Virus record (IMG/VR): IMGVR_UViG_3300033552_000020
Span: 1 to 42,542 of that record
DNA from: a virus
Length of the DNA: 42,542 nucleotides
Strand: one strand, 5' to 3'
The notes under the pieces are model-generated. The model saw nothing but the letters and a program-made list of their open reading frames with translations, was not told the origin of the DNA and ran no database searches. A program made the position numbers and the translations under genes. Every line of letters starts with the position of its first letter. Positions within the stretch are counted from its first letter, which is position 1. Below, one piece after another: positions 32,967 to 41,189 of the stretch.

Positions 32967-34892
32967 TTACGCCCAACGAAGAGCTGAAACGCCTTGACCA
33001 ATATTGGTCGTGGTTTGTACTAGTCCAGTACGTAGCGATGCTACTAGCACTTTACGCTGTGTTTCTACCAAGTCTTGAGTATCAAAACGTAGACCACGCT
33101 GATTACCTGCTAAGAAATTGCTAGCTGCAAAAGCGATTGCGCCAATGTTAGTAGAAGCAGTTGCAAGACCACCAGCTTTAGCAGGGAATTCAGAAGATAC
33201 TAGCACTGGGCTATTACCTACGGAACCTACTTGACCAGTTAGAAGAGTAGCAGCATTACCTACTTTATCAACTGTCTGGAACAGGGTGTCGTCTAGCAAG
33301 TCGTAGTACACTTCAGTAGATACGATGTAGGTAATTTCAGCTGGGTCAAGACCCCAAGCACCTAGATCTTTACGTAGAGCACGTAGGTTAGCTACAGAAG
33401 CCACACCGGTAGATGTAGGAACTACAACAGAAGTAGTGTCGTAAGACGCTAGACCTTTAACTGGGTCAACACCAGCACCAGCACCCATTAGGTAAGCTTT
33501 GTCCATTGCACGAGCAACACGACGAACCATAGCGTCACGAACGATAGGCAACAGCACCATTAGTGAGTCTTCTTCTTCTTCGTATGCAAGGTATTCCATT
33601 GTTGCTACTTTGTATGCATTTAGAGTAATCTCTTTTAATGCATGAGTTTGAGCAGCACCAGGTGAAGCAGTAGTACCAAACTGAGCGTTAGTAATCCAGG
33701 TTGCTGTACCTGCTTCTGGGTTTACAGGAATAGTCATGACGTTGGTTTTCATGGCAATACCACGAATCAAAGGCGCCACAATTAGTTTACGACGAACTTC
33801 AGCTTCCATGTTCATAGAAACTTCAAGTTCCCATGTATTTGAAGGTAGGTGAGCACCAGCTTTAGCAACTAGTTCAGCACCAAATTTGGTAGACTCAATA
33901 GACTTACCGGTAATTTTTGACAGTAGAACTGCCTTTTCGCGGTCAGCATAGCCAGCACTTTTATTATCGCCGTTGAATTGCATTTTGCTAGTTTGGATAG
34001 CAAGCATTTCAGTAGACTTCTCTTTTAGTTCGGCTTGTAGGCCCTCTAAAACAGACTTGGAGGTAGCAGCTTGGTCATCTACACGCTTAGTTAGTTCAGC
34101 GATAAGTTTTTCAGCACCAGTTTGACCGGTCTGAATGTGGGTAGCAACAGCCTTAGCTACGCTGTCATTAAATGCAGTAGTAGAAGCAGTTAGAGCAGCG
34201 GCATCGGCCTTCTCTTTTGCAGCTGCATCAGCGAAAGCTTTTGCAGTAGCGGTAGCAGCGGTATTAGCTGCAGCATCAAGCAAAGCTTGTAGTTCTTTTG
34301 GATCCATTTTCCATTCCTTTTTGATTGCGCTCGACGTATCTTCAAGAGAAACTAGCCCTTTAGCTGATTCGTCTTTGGGTATAAATTGAGCTTTGAAACT
34401 ATTAAAATCTTCGGCACTATCAAATGCTTTAGAGAGGTTAAATAAGGTGTTTTGATTGCAAGGTACTGAAACTACCGAAATCTCGATAAGTTCTAGTTCT
34501 TTGATTACAAATACCTCTGCGGCTGCATTATATTCAGCGTCTAGGATTCTGAACCCGATACTGAATGCTGTAAGGACTTCGTCCTTAATTAGATTAAAAA
34601 CTTCAGCAGCCGCTGAAATTCTTGCTTTTATCCAAAGACCTCTGCTATCTAGCTTGTGCTCAGTCATGCGGCCAATAGGGTCGTCATGATCGTGCTGGGC
34701 TAGAATAATAGGGTTTTTAAGGTAGTTTTGAATACCTTTTTCCCATGCTCCAGAGGCTACTACATCTCCTGATCTGTCAGTATCTACGGTACTTGCGTAC
34801 CCTTCAATGAAGATTGATTCAATAGTTTCATCTTTTGCGGATGCTGCTTTGGTAAAAGCACTATTTAAATATAGTACTTTTGATTTATCCAT
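32967..34892 (-). CDS. Prohead protease-major capsid protein fusion, 641 residues
   Basis: One gene codes the maturation protease and the HK97-fold capsid protein. Start set at the ATG at 34892, with GAGGAG just upstream, one base after the portal stop; a longer frame start at 34934 lies inside portal. Residues 1-160 are the S78-type protease: FIEGYAST, HDHDDPIG with a probable catalytic His67 or His69, FSIGF with Ser111, and ELELIEISVVSVPCN. Residues about 196-310 are a helical, alanine-rich delta (scaffold-like) domain, and about 310-641 the capsid (SNTWELEVSMNMEAEVRRKL, MAYLAYEEEEDSLM-like region, FLAGNQRGLRFDTQD). Cleavage after the delta region is expected. An internal start at 34307 is discussed in the findings. 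Confidence 0.9.
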   Translation of the reverse strand: MDKSKVLYLNSAFTKAASAKDETIESIFIEGYASTVDTDRSGDVVASGAWEKGIQNYLKNPIILAQHDHDDPIGRMTEHKLDSRGLWIKARISAAAEVFNLIKDEVLTAFSIGFRILDAEYNAAAEVFVIKELELIEISVVSVPCNQNTLFNLSKAFDSAEDFNSFKAQFIPKDESAKGLVSLEDTSSAIKKEWKMDPKELQALLDAAANTAATATAKAFADAAAKEKADAAALTASTTAFNDSVAKAVATHIQTGQTGAEKLIAELTKRVDDQAATSKSVLEGLQAELKEKSTEMLAIQTSKMQFNGDNKSAGYADREKAVLLSKITGKSIESTKFGAELVAKAGAHLPSNTWELEVSMNMEAEVRRKLIVAPLIRGIAMKTNVMTIPVNPEAGTATWITNAQFGTTASPGAAQTHALKEITLNAYKVATMEYLAYEEEEDSLMVLLPIVRDAMVRRVARAMDKAYLMGAGAGVDPVKGLASYDTTSVVVPTSTGVASVANLRALRKDLGAWGLDPAEITYIVSTEVYYDLLDDTLFQTVDKVGNAATLLTGQVGSVGNSPVLVSSEFPAKAGGLATASTNIGAIAFAASNFLAGNQRGLRFDTQDLVETQRKVLVASLRTGLVQTTTNIGQGVSALRWA

Positions 34893-34893
34893 T

Positions 34894-36087
34894 TTACTCC
34901 TCAGGTGGTTTATCTGGCTTAGTTGGTGCTCCACCTAAACTAGGGTTAGCCGCGGAGCCTGCAATGTTAGCTGGAATTCTTAACTCATTCGACTTAGGGT
35001 CTTTATCAACATCGTAGCGTAATTCTTTACGCGCTTCATTAGCTGTTAATATACCTGCATTCACTAGAGTAGAGTGATATGTGGCTACTTCTTTTAGTTC
35101 TGGTTGTAACGCAGACACATTAGAAGTAATAGGGCCTATGTCGTATCCAAAATAACGCTCCATTGCAGAGGTGTATTTTGCTATAATAGGCATTATAGTC
35201 TCTAGATAAAATAGGCGTAAATTAGGGCTAATATTAGCGTTGTTACCTCCGTCTAATAGAAGCGGTGGTACACCTAAAGCTTTTAAAATTTTGGTATCGT
35301 GGGTTTTGATACTTACATCAAAATCCATCTCTTGAAATGTAGCTGAAGAGATTGGACTAGGCTTAAGACCACTATCTAGAATCATTGGGCGTTTAGCACC
35401 GTTTTTAGGGCTATATCGCTGCGACCACATAGCAATAGTTTTGTCTTTAGCAATTTGGCTTAAGGTATTTTCTGTAGTAATTACAATACCTGCAACCGCA
35501 CCGTTTTCAAAGAATTGATCTTGAAACTGATGCATTTTATATAGGGTTTTAATATTTCTATCTGCAGCCGCCAGTCTGCTGCTACCTCTGTAAATAGAGG
35601 TACTACTAACATCTTTGATATGAATTACTTCAGAAGGTTTAAAAGTAATTGTGCTGTCGTAGAGATACTTTTCTACGAATAGTTTTGGGTGGCTAATAAC
35701 TTGTACATGAGAGGCTGGAAGATGATACAGAGCAGCACCGTCGTAGTAAAGGAATATGTTTCCTTCAAGAATAAAATCTGTAAATATACTAGTTCTAAAC
35801 TCTATAGCACTTTGATAAGGGTTTGGGCGGTAGTTAAGTAACGTGTGCAAAGTCTTTGCACGCATACCTGTTACTATACCTTCTAAAATTTTGTCTTTTA
35901 TGTCGTATTCTAGGCCTGAGCAGGCGCTTACGATCATATTTACTCCACGATTTACAGTTTCCAACTTATCAAATGATTGAGAGTACGCAATAGTAGCGTC
36001 TGACGAAATCTGGGGTCCTTCACCAAAACTAATCAGCTCTTGTGCTGGGTTTGCTTTGGTCCAGGTAGACGGGTTATACCATGCCAT
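34894..36087 (-). CDS. Portal protein, HK97 family, 397 residues
   Basis: Forms the dodecameric ring through which DNA enters. Start set at the ATG at 36087, with AGGA five bases upstream; an in-frame TTG at 36111 is less likely. Family segments are NRGVNMIVSACSGLEYDIKD, LLNYRPNPYQSAIEFRTSIF, EGNIFLYYDGAALYHLPASHV, EVIHIKDVSSTSIYRGSSRL, ENGAVAGIVITTENTLS and LKALGVPPLLLDGGNNANIS. Length and order match HK97 portals. The C-terminus is proline-rich. It follows the HNH gene with a seven-base gap. Confidence 0.94.
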   Translation of the reverse strand: MAWYNPSTWTKANPAQELISFGEGPQISSDATIAYSQSFDKLETVNRGVNMIVSACSGLEYDIKDKILEGIVTGMRAKTLHTLLNYRPNPYQSAIEFRTSIFTDFILEGNIFLYYDGAALYHLPASHVQVISHPKLFVEKYLYDSTITFKPSEVIHIKDVSSTSIYRGSSRLAAADRNIKTLYKMHQFQDQFFENGAVAGIVITTENTLSQIAKDKTIAMWSQRYSPKNGAKRPMILDSGLKPSPISSATFQEMDFDVSIKTHDTKILKALGVPPLLLDGGNNANISPNLRLFYLETIMPIIAKYTSAMERYFGYDIGPITSNVSALQPELKEVATYHSTLVNAGILTANEARKELRYDVDKDPKSNELRIPANIAGSAANPSLGGAPTKPDKPPEE

Positions 36088-36094
36088 ATCAATC

Positions 36095-36526
36095 CTAATA
36101 GAATTTGCCAAATGTAGAAATCACGGTATTTTTTTCTTGTACTGTACCGCCGGTTTCAAATTTAACTTTTTGTGTTTCTATCCAGCGCTCTTGCTTAGGG
36201 GCGCTGGATAGTGTAGGGGCTTTACCATAAACACCATGTAATTTTATGTGGTGTTTATTGCATAGTGTAAACACCCCTTCGTATATTTCAACCTTGTGCT
36301 CTTCAATAAACTCATCTCGAACCGCTAAAATACCGTCATCTGTGGAGATATCGTAAGTTTTCTTTGTGGCCCATAAGTTTAATAGCAGGGTTAGACTATG
36401 CGTATGATGCAGCTCGAGCTCTTGCTCAGTAGCACAAATATAGCAGGAAGACTTTTTATCGTATGCTGCCTTGGCTCTATCTCTTACCCATTTTATGGGG
36501 ATACGCTTATTAGTGTTAGCTGCCAT
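36095..36526 (-). CDS. HNH-like endonuclease, 143 residues
   Basis: Zinc-binding HNH-type fold: CYIC (Cys28, Cys31), LELHHTHSL with His40 and His41, and LCNKHHIKLHG with Cys89, His92 and His93. HNH proteins beside terminase and portal genes are common and in several phages are needed for terminase cutting in DNA packaging. This one could act so, or be a homing-type element. First gene after the promoter at 36556-36584. Confidence 0.8.
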   Translation of the reverse strand: MAANTNKRIPIKWVRDRAKAAYDKKSSCYICATEQELELHHTHSLTLLLNLWATKKTYDISTDDGILAVRDEFIEEHKVEIYEGVFTLCNKHHIKLHGVYGKAPTLSSAPKQERWIETQKVKFETGGTVQEKNTVISTFGKFY

Positions 36527-36555
36527 TTTTTACGTTTATAGTTTTCAATCCATGT

Positions 36556-36584
36556 ATTATATCATATAGGTAAGTATTTGTCAA
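36556..36584 (-). promoter_or_regulatory. Sigma70-type promoter for the head genes
   Basis: Minus strand: -35 TTGACA (36579-36584), 17-bp spacer, extended -10 TGATATAAT with TATAAT at 36556-36561. Drives HNH, portal, capsid and following genes. Identical in architecture to the tape measure promoter at 27996-28024. Confidence 0.93.
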
Positions 36585-36629
36585 TGTACGTATTTTCTAT
36601 GCCAATAAAATAAATTTAAACGTAAAAAA

Positions 36630-36663
36630 GCCGCAGTAGCTATAAGGCTACTGCGGCTTTTTT
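36630..36663. terminator. Bidirectional intrinsic terminator after the terminase unit
   Basis: An 11-bp perfect stem (GCCGCAGTAGC / GCTACTGCGGC) with a 6-base loop, an A6 run on one side and T6 on the other. It ends the terS to GIY-YIG unit and overlaps the end of the nuclease gene by two bases. Confidence 0.94.
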
Positions 36664-37249
36664 AACTAAACAACTTCTTCCACCAAGGTAAAGCTAATTT
36701 TTGACTTAACATTGCATTAGCTTCTGTTAACAATTTAATAGTAGCTTCGCGTTCTGCTATACAATTAATATACGAATTAATGCGTTTATTAACATCTGAC
36801 TTCAATTCTTCCTTAGAGCGTTTCTTTAATAAGTAATTAACTTCTTCGGTTAAACTATATACATTACCTAAAGTTTCTGTATGTACAGTATTAAGCTGAA
36901 TTAGGCTATCAACGTGCTCAATAGTTGACATGTGTAGCATACCCATCAAATCATCATATAGGGTGTCGTAAATACCTAAAAAAGGATCTGTTGGATATGT
37001 TGCATTTAGGGTAGGTTTTAGTCTATTAATAAAGCAAGCCTCAACTAAGTCAATATGATCAGCATGACACTGAAATATTACTTTACCCTCTGGAGTTCCG
37101 TACTTATTGAACTCTGCCTGCATGTTGCTAGCGGCCGTACCTTTCATAAGTTTATCGTTATGCTGCTTCCAGCGATTTTCGATATTTACAGATTTGCCAA
37201 TGTAATTATTGCCAGAGGAAAAGGTTAGTGTATAGATGCCGGAAGTCAT
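36662..37249 (-). CDS. GIY-YIG endonuclease, 195 residues
   Basis: Start set at the ATG at 37249, overlapping the terL stop (ATGA); the longer frame from 37348 only repeats terL bases. The nuclease domain is at the N-terminus: GIYTLTF and NYIG motifs, conserved Arg in NIENRWKQH, Glu in DLVEACFIN and the following LKPTLNATYP. All catalytic positions of the family are present. The C-terminal half is helical and charged, perhaps DNA-binding. A free-standing homing endonuclease directly after terL is the simplest reading; a DNA-cutting role in packaging is the alternative. Confidence 0.85.
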   Translation of the reverse strand: MTSGIYTLTFSSGNNYIGKSVNIENRWKQHNDKLMKGTAASNMQAEFNKYGTPEGKVIFQCHADHIDLVEACFINRLKPTLNATYPTDPFLGIYDTLYDDLMGMLHMSTIEHVDSLIQLNTVHTETLGNVYSLTEEVNYLLKKRSKEELKSDVNKRINSYINCIAEREATIKLLTEANAMLSQKLALPWWKKLFS

Positions 37250-38565
37250 AGTGTGTAAGTGTATAGTGCGTAACGTAATGCGTCTGCAATGTGAGAAGTC
37301 GCGCCATGAACGGGTTTCTCTTTGGTTAGGGTTTCTCTTTGGTCCCATTGGTACTGATCTAACATCTCTAAGGTGTGAGTGCAGTGAGGAGATACTAAAA
37401 GCCTGTCTTGTTGGACTATGGTCTGAACGTAAGCAATGCCTTCAAGTACCGCTTTTTTACCCTTAATTGTAGCGATATTGTAAGTATATGCAAGATCGGC
37501 TGCAAATTGCGCAGCAGCCGAGTCAATAAATATAGTCTCAAGACCCCATTTAGTAACAAACTCTTGCATAACTGAAGCATGGCCCTCAGTTACAGCTTCT
37601 GACTCAAGGTATTCGTCTATAACATGAAACTTGTCAATGCTGGGTATATAAGCTATAACTACAAAGGCTGTAGGGTCTTTGTATCCTGGGTCAAGACCGC
37701 CTATGTACTCTGCATTATCTAAGGGCTCATACTCTTGAGTACACTCACTATTATACTCGTATATCTGTCCTTCATACGTAGTAAATGAGGCCATGTACTC
37801 TTGCTCAAATTCAGCTTTACTCATACTACGACGTGCTTCTGCTACGTCAGATTCCTTCATTCGAGGATTTTCTGTATAGTCAGCAGTTAACGATACCCAC
37901 TCAGGATAGTCTGGACTAAATCCTCTGTGAAAGAACTCGCTAAACCAGTTATTTTTACCACGAGGTGTACTAATAAATATGGCTTTAGAGTTTGGCTTAT
38001 CTAGCGTAGGGCGCAAGGAGATGTTAAAAGCATCTTTACCGTTTTTACCTAAGGCAGCTTCATCGAATATAATAAGATCATATGAGCGACCAACGCAGCT
38101 ATCAACTGTGGTAATAGACCCCATCCTAATTGTAGAGCCGTTAGCAAGTTCTAAGATCTTATCCTTTAAGTTGTCTTTTTCAACTTCTAGGTCAAAGCTT
38201 TTAATTAGTTTACGCTGTATTTCGAAACTAATACTAGATAAAGTATAGTTAGGGGACATAATAAGTACATTACATCCGGGTATTAATACTACTAGTTGAC
38301 CTATGACATTAGCTATAAAAGTTTTGCCTAGACGACGAGCTAGGGCTGCGGAAATAAATCTGTACTTAGGGTTGTTTACTGCGTTGATTAACGCAATTTG
38401 GGGTCTGTTTGTTTCTTCCCATGCTGTAGACTTTTTATAGGTAACGGGGTCTACAGCAGGTAACAGTTTTAAGTACGCAGGAATAGGTAGTTTAATAAAT
38501 CTATTAGCTAAAGGGAACTCAGTTAGTTCTTCACTGTCTACGTCAGAACGACTAATCGTCAGCAT
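37246..38565 (-). CDS. terL: Terminase large subunit
   Basis: ATP-driven DNA packaging motor and nuclease, 439 residues. ATPase: Walker A-like ARRLGKT (76-82), Walker B LIIFDEA (164-170), coupling motif FISTPRGK near 198-204. Nuclease: Asp292 in GGLDPGYKD, Asp348 in FIDSAAAQ and Asp428 in HIADALRYAL. Length is typical. Its ATG overlaps the methyltransferase stop (TAATG). It is separated from terS by two unrelated genes, which is unusual, since the two subunits are normally adjacent. Confidence 0.95.
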   Translation of the reverse strand: MLTISRSDVDSEELTEFPLANRFIKLPIPAYLKLLPAVDPVTYKKSTAWEETNRPQIALINAVNNPKYRFISAALARRLGKTFIANVIGQLVVLIPGCNVLIMSPNYTLSSISFEIQRKLIKSFDLEVEKDNLKDKILELANGSTIRMGSITTVDSCVGRSYDLIIFDEAALGKNGKDAFNISLRPTLDKPNSKAIFISTPRGKNNWFSEFFHRGFSPDYPEWVSLTADYTENPRMKESDVAEARRSMSKAEFEQEYMASFTTYEGQIYEYNSECTQEYEPLDNAEYIGGLDPGYKDPTAFVVIAYIPSIDKFHVIDEYLESEAVTEGHASVMQEFVTKWGLETIFIDSAAAQFAADLAYTYNIATIKGKKAVLEGIAYVQTIVQQDRLLVSPHCTHTLEMLDQYQWDQRETLTKEKPVHGATSHIADALRYALYTYTL

Positions 38566-39284
38566 TATTTAGGTCTACAAATAATGTTGTATGACGCGTA
38601 GTTTTTATCCCAGATATTCTTCTTTAGCCCAAAGAAGTTATTTTCGCGGTACAGTGGGGGCGTGTGGTCTTCAATTGAATAGCCTAAGTAGTCTATAAAT
38701 TGACGTAAAGCTTTAGACTTGGTATCTCTATCATCTTCTAAATACATTACAGGCTTGCAGCGTGCAATTGTTTCTTGAGCACCTTCTAAGACTTCTAGCT
38801 CGTAGCCTTCAACGTCTACTTTCATAAAGCCTACGTCCATATACTCAAAAGAGTCAATAGTTACAACAGGCACTTCAATATTACCGTAAATTGAAGGGGT
38901 ACCAATACCTAAGCCGCCAAAGTTGTTTTTAACTGAGTAGTATACTTTAGGCATTTTAGCTACACCAGCTACAGCACCAACGGCAACATTATGCTCGTAG
39001 TGGCCGCTTTCTAGTAAGCTCATGCTCTTACAGTTTTCTACTAACAGATTAAATATCTCTGGCTGAGGTTCGAATGCTTCAACGCTAAACCCACTGGCAA
39101 TTAGTGCTTGAGAAATAACCCCAATATTAGCACCTATATCTAGACAACGCCCCGCAGCTAGGCTTAAAATCATTTCGGTTTCGTCGGGGTTGTATTCGCC
39201 GTAGCTATACATTGAACGGCCTACATAGATGTCTTTTTCTAAGAACTTACACTTTCCCCATCTGCCATATACTTCTCTATACAT
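38565..39284 (-). CDS. FkbM-family SAM-dependent methyltransferase, 239 residues
   Basis: Class I methyltransferase with SAM motif CLDIGANIGV (about 48-56), FEPQPEIF after the second strand (acidic residue binding the ribose), and the FkbM signature FMKVDVEGYELEVLEGA (153-169). FkbM enzymes methylate hydroxyl groups of sugars and other small molecules. It overlaps the glycosyltransferase gene by 8 bases and terL by one, so all three are translated together. The likely substrate is the sugar added by the neighbour or a host glycan; this is inference. Confidence 0.88.
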   Translation of the reverse strand: MYREVYGRWGKCKFLEKDIYVGRSMYSYGEYNPDETEMILSLAAGRCLDIGANIGVISQALIASGFSVEAFEPQPEIFNLLVENCKSMSLLESGHYEHNVAVGAVAGVAKMPKVYYSVKNNFGGLGIGTPSIYGNIEVPVVTIDSFEYMDVGFMKVDVEGYELEVLEGAQETIARCKPVMYLEDDRDTKSKALRQFIDYLGYSIEDHTPPLYRENNFFGLKKNIWDKNYASYNIICRPK

Positions 39285-40404
39285 TATTTTCCTTTAGTAT
39301 TTTTATTTTTTCGTGCACCGTAGCAAATGTTTTATCCCAACTATTGGGGTTACTAACTACAGAAACTGACGGGTACCAGACATTAGGCTGGCGGTTATCA
39401 CCCCATCTAAAGTCAGTATTCTTTAATGGTTGCACCATTATTGTGGGTACGCCAAGTGTTCCAGCTAAATGCACCAGGGACGTGTCAACTGTTACCAGTA
39501 AATCAAGTCCTAGGAGATAAGATGCAGTTTCTGCCCAAGTTTTAGGGCGTAAAGCAACAACATCTTTAGCAGTCCCAGCATCGGGACTAAGACTATACAG
39601 GCTACCAAAACTAGCGAGCCGACTAAAATAATTGCTAGAACAACTACGGTTATTGTTGTTAGCATGAGTAGGTGAACCATTCCAGCACACTCCTATATTA
39701 AAACTACCGGGGAACTTGTAGGCAGTAAACTTATCATCTAGGTAATTTTCTGGTACAACGCCGAAGATTTTCGCTAGTGAGCACATAGGCACGCTAACAG
39801 AAAATCCATGGGAAGAGGTTACACAAGGGTACGAGTATAAACAGTTTAGGCTCGGGTGGCACATTACGATAACGTTTTCAAAGTAACGTTCTAGGTAGGA
39901 TAAGTACCTGCCAAACATAATCTTGTCGCCAAAACCCTGTTCTGTTAATACTAAGATTGACTTGCCGGTTGAGACGCCATCCCAAGTAGGTACATAGTTA
40001 TCAATTTGAACAGCATTATTCTCCCGCTTAAATCGATACTCATAGTGCTGCCAGCCAGGTGAACAATTAGTTGAACGAAGAAGAGCGCATGCATAGTTCC
40101 AAATTGCGTCCATATAAAGCGGGTCTTTACATAGAGCAGCCTTATAGAACTCCATTGCCGCTTCTGAATTGCCTGAGGAATATTCAAGTAACCCAATATT
40201 ATTAAGTGCTAAAGGGTAGCTACCAGCAGCGTTAGCTGATTTTAAATAACACTCCATGGCCCTGTTATCTTGATCAAGCTCCCGATAGCAGTTGCCCATG
40301 TTTAGCAACACTTCACGAGTAGGGGTGCTTAATTTAAAGCATTGAAGAGCTTTTCGATAGTTTTTAGAGTTAAGGTACTTAAGACCTTTTTCAGCTTTAA
40401 ACAT
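39277..40404 (-). CDS. TPR-domain glycosyltransferase, 375 residues
   Basis: Residues about 1-110 are three tetratricopeptide repeats (NYRKALQCFKLS, DNRAMECYLKSANAAGSYPL, NSEAAMEFYKAALCKDPLYM). The rest is a GT-B type glycosyltransferase domain with WDG and LVLTEQGFGDKIMFGRYL (151-168), FNIGVCWNGSPTHANNNNRS, and the end motif LVTVDTSLVHLAGTLGVPTIMV, as in heptosyltransferase-like and TPR-GT proteins. It would move a sugar onto a protein or glycan. It starts 8 bases inside terS, and its location in a packaging operon implies late expression. The target may be a virion protein; not shown by the sequence. Confidence 0.85.
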   Translation of the reverse strand: MFKAEKGLKYLNSKNYRKALQCFKLSTPTREVLLNMGNCYRELDQDNRAMECYLKSANAAGSYPLALNNIGLLEYSSGNSEAAMEFYKAALCKDPLYMDAIWNYACALLRSTNCSPGWQHYEYRFKRENNAVQIDNYVPTWDGVSTGKSILVLTEQGFGDKIMFGRYLSYLERYFENVIVMCHPSLNCLYSYPCVTSSHGFSVSVPMCSLAKIFGVVPENYLDDKFTAYKFPGSFNIGVCWNGSPTHANNNNRSCSSNYFSRLASFGSLYSLSPDAGTAKDVVALRPKTWAETASYLLGLDLLVTVDTSLVHLAGTLGVPTIMVQPLKNTDFRWGDNRQPNVWYPSVSVVSNPNSWDKTFATVHEKIKILKENNV

Positions 40405-40888
40405 CTACTACACCCGAATCTTGGTGCATAAGCCGTTGAATTAACTCGGTATACTTCGACCCACCAGCCCCTTCATTAATTTGAATATTAGTTTGAGTTC
40501 TAACATTGGAGGCGCGCAATGTTTCTAATTTAATTTCTCGGTCAAGGTTTTCCATAGTCATCTTGTGCGATAGGGCTAAAAGCTCCGAAATATCTTTGGT
40601 TGAACCAGTTTCAGACTCGTCCATGTCTTGGAACTTTTTAGCAATTATCGCATCCATTGCATTGCGAATTTTAAATCTATTATTAAAGCCAGTATTGTAG
40701 AACACTTGGTCTATGTAGCTTTTTACCTCACGACGGGCAAGAATTTGCGTAACTAATTCAGGAGTAATTTCAAGAGCTTCTGCAACCTTTTTAATATCTG
40801 GGTCTTGCAAGTAGCAGTTAGCTACCTCTAGGCCTTCTGGGCTTATTTCTAAGACCTCAGCCGGGGAATGTGTGGGTAGGTTAGTCAT
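40397..40888 (-). CDS. terS: Terminase small subunit
   Basis: 163 residues. A helix-turn-helix-like segment at about 18-55 (LEVANCYLQDPDIKKVAEAL, then TPELVTQILARREVKSYIDQ) would bind the packaging start site; the middle (RNAMDAIIAKKFQDMDESE) is a helical assembly region. Position at the head of the packaging operon supports the call. It is preceded by the repeat array and promoters at 40914-41219. Confidence 0.86.
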   Translation of the reverse strand: MTNLPTHSPAEVLEISPEGLEVANCYLQDPDIKKVAEALEITPELVTQILARREVKSYIDQVFYNTGFNNRFKIRNAMDAIIAKKFQDMDESETGSTKDISELLALSHKMTMENLDREIKLETLRASNVRTQTNIQINEGAGGSKYTELIQRLMHQDSGVVDV

Positions 40889-40913
40889 GTGGGTATTGTT
40901 ATAAAGATATTTT

Positions 40914-40942
40914 ATTATAACAGTTTAGGCTCCAAGGGTCAA
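40914..40942 (-). promoter_or_regulatory. Sigma70-type promoter, proximal, for terS
   Basis: Minus strand: -35 TTGACC (40937-40942), 17-bp spacer, extended -10 TGTTATAAT with TATAAT at 40914-40919. The start would be near 40907, about 19 bases before the ATG. The spacer includes CCTAAAC, a string shared with the repeats just upstream. Confidence 0.9.
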
Positions 40943-40972
40943 GGGCGGAAATTTGGGTGCCCTTTAAATTAA

Positions 40973-40992
40973 AAAAACTTGGGTAAGTTTTT
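40973..40992. other. A+T-rich hairpin with T run between the two terS promoters
   Basis: Perfect 8-bp palindrome arms AAAAACTT / AAGTTTTT with a 4-base loop; on the minus strand the stem runs into seven T. It may weakly end transcripts that come from the distal promoter. The stem has only one C-G pair, so it is weak. Confidence 0.5.
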
Positions 40993-40994
40993 AC

Positions 40995-41081
40995 GGTTTA
41001 AAACAACCGTTGCGGTTTAGGGTGGTTTAAAACAACCGTTGCGGTTTAGGGTGGTTTAAAACAACCGTTGCGGTTTAGGGT
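40995..41081. repeat. Three perfect tandem 29-bp repeats upstream of terS
   Basis: Units at 40995-41023, 41024-41052 and 41053-41081, identical and without gaps. Each starts GGTTTAAAACAACC and ends GCGGTTTAGGGT, and carries an inverted repeat AACCG-TTG-CGGTT. Perfect copies directly beside terS suggest protein binding, for example a terminase packaging site like the R-sites of lambda cosB, or a late operator. They are contiguous without spacers, so this is not a CRISPR array. Confidence 0.9.
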
Positions 41082-41189
41082 CAGTGTGTGTTTTGGCACC
41101 GTAATTGTTGTGTTAGAAAATTTGAAATAGGCCCGGAGGATGGGCTAACCTACAAACTGGAAAAGCCTGGTCTGATAACCGCCCCCGGT
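41082..41189. other. Leader region between the distal promoter and the repeats, no gene seen
   Basis: No reading frame with a start and ribosome site is visible on either strand. It contains a small hairpin on the plus strand, GCCC-GGAGGAT-GGGC, with a ribosome-site-like GGAGG in the loop, and a CCGCCCCCGG stretch. No tRNA fold and no known riboswitch was recognised. With 40995-41081 it would form the leader of transcripts from the distal promoter. Confidence 0.45.

Noticed and set aside
40995-41081. CRISPR array
   Set aside because: Three contiguous repeats without spacers and no cas genes.
41082-41189. Riboswitch or structured RNA, considered because the phage has a B12-dependent enzyme
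   Set aside because: No cobalamin-box pattern or other known consensus could be recognised; only short local hairpins are visible.
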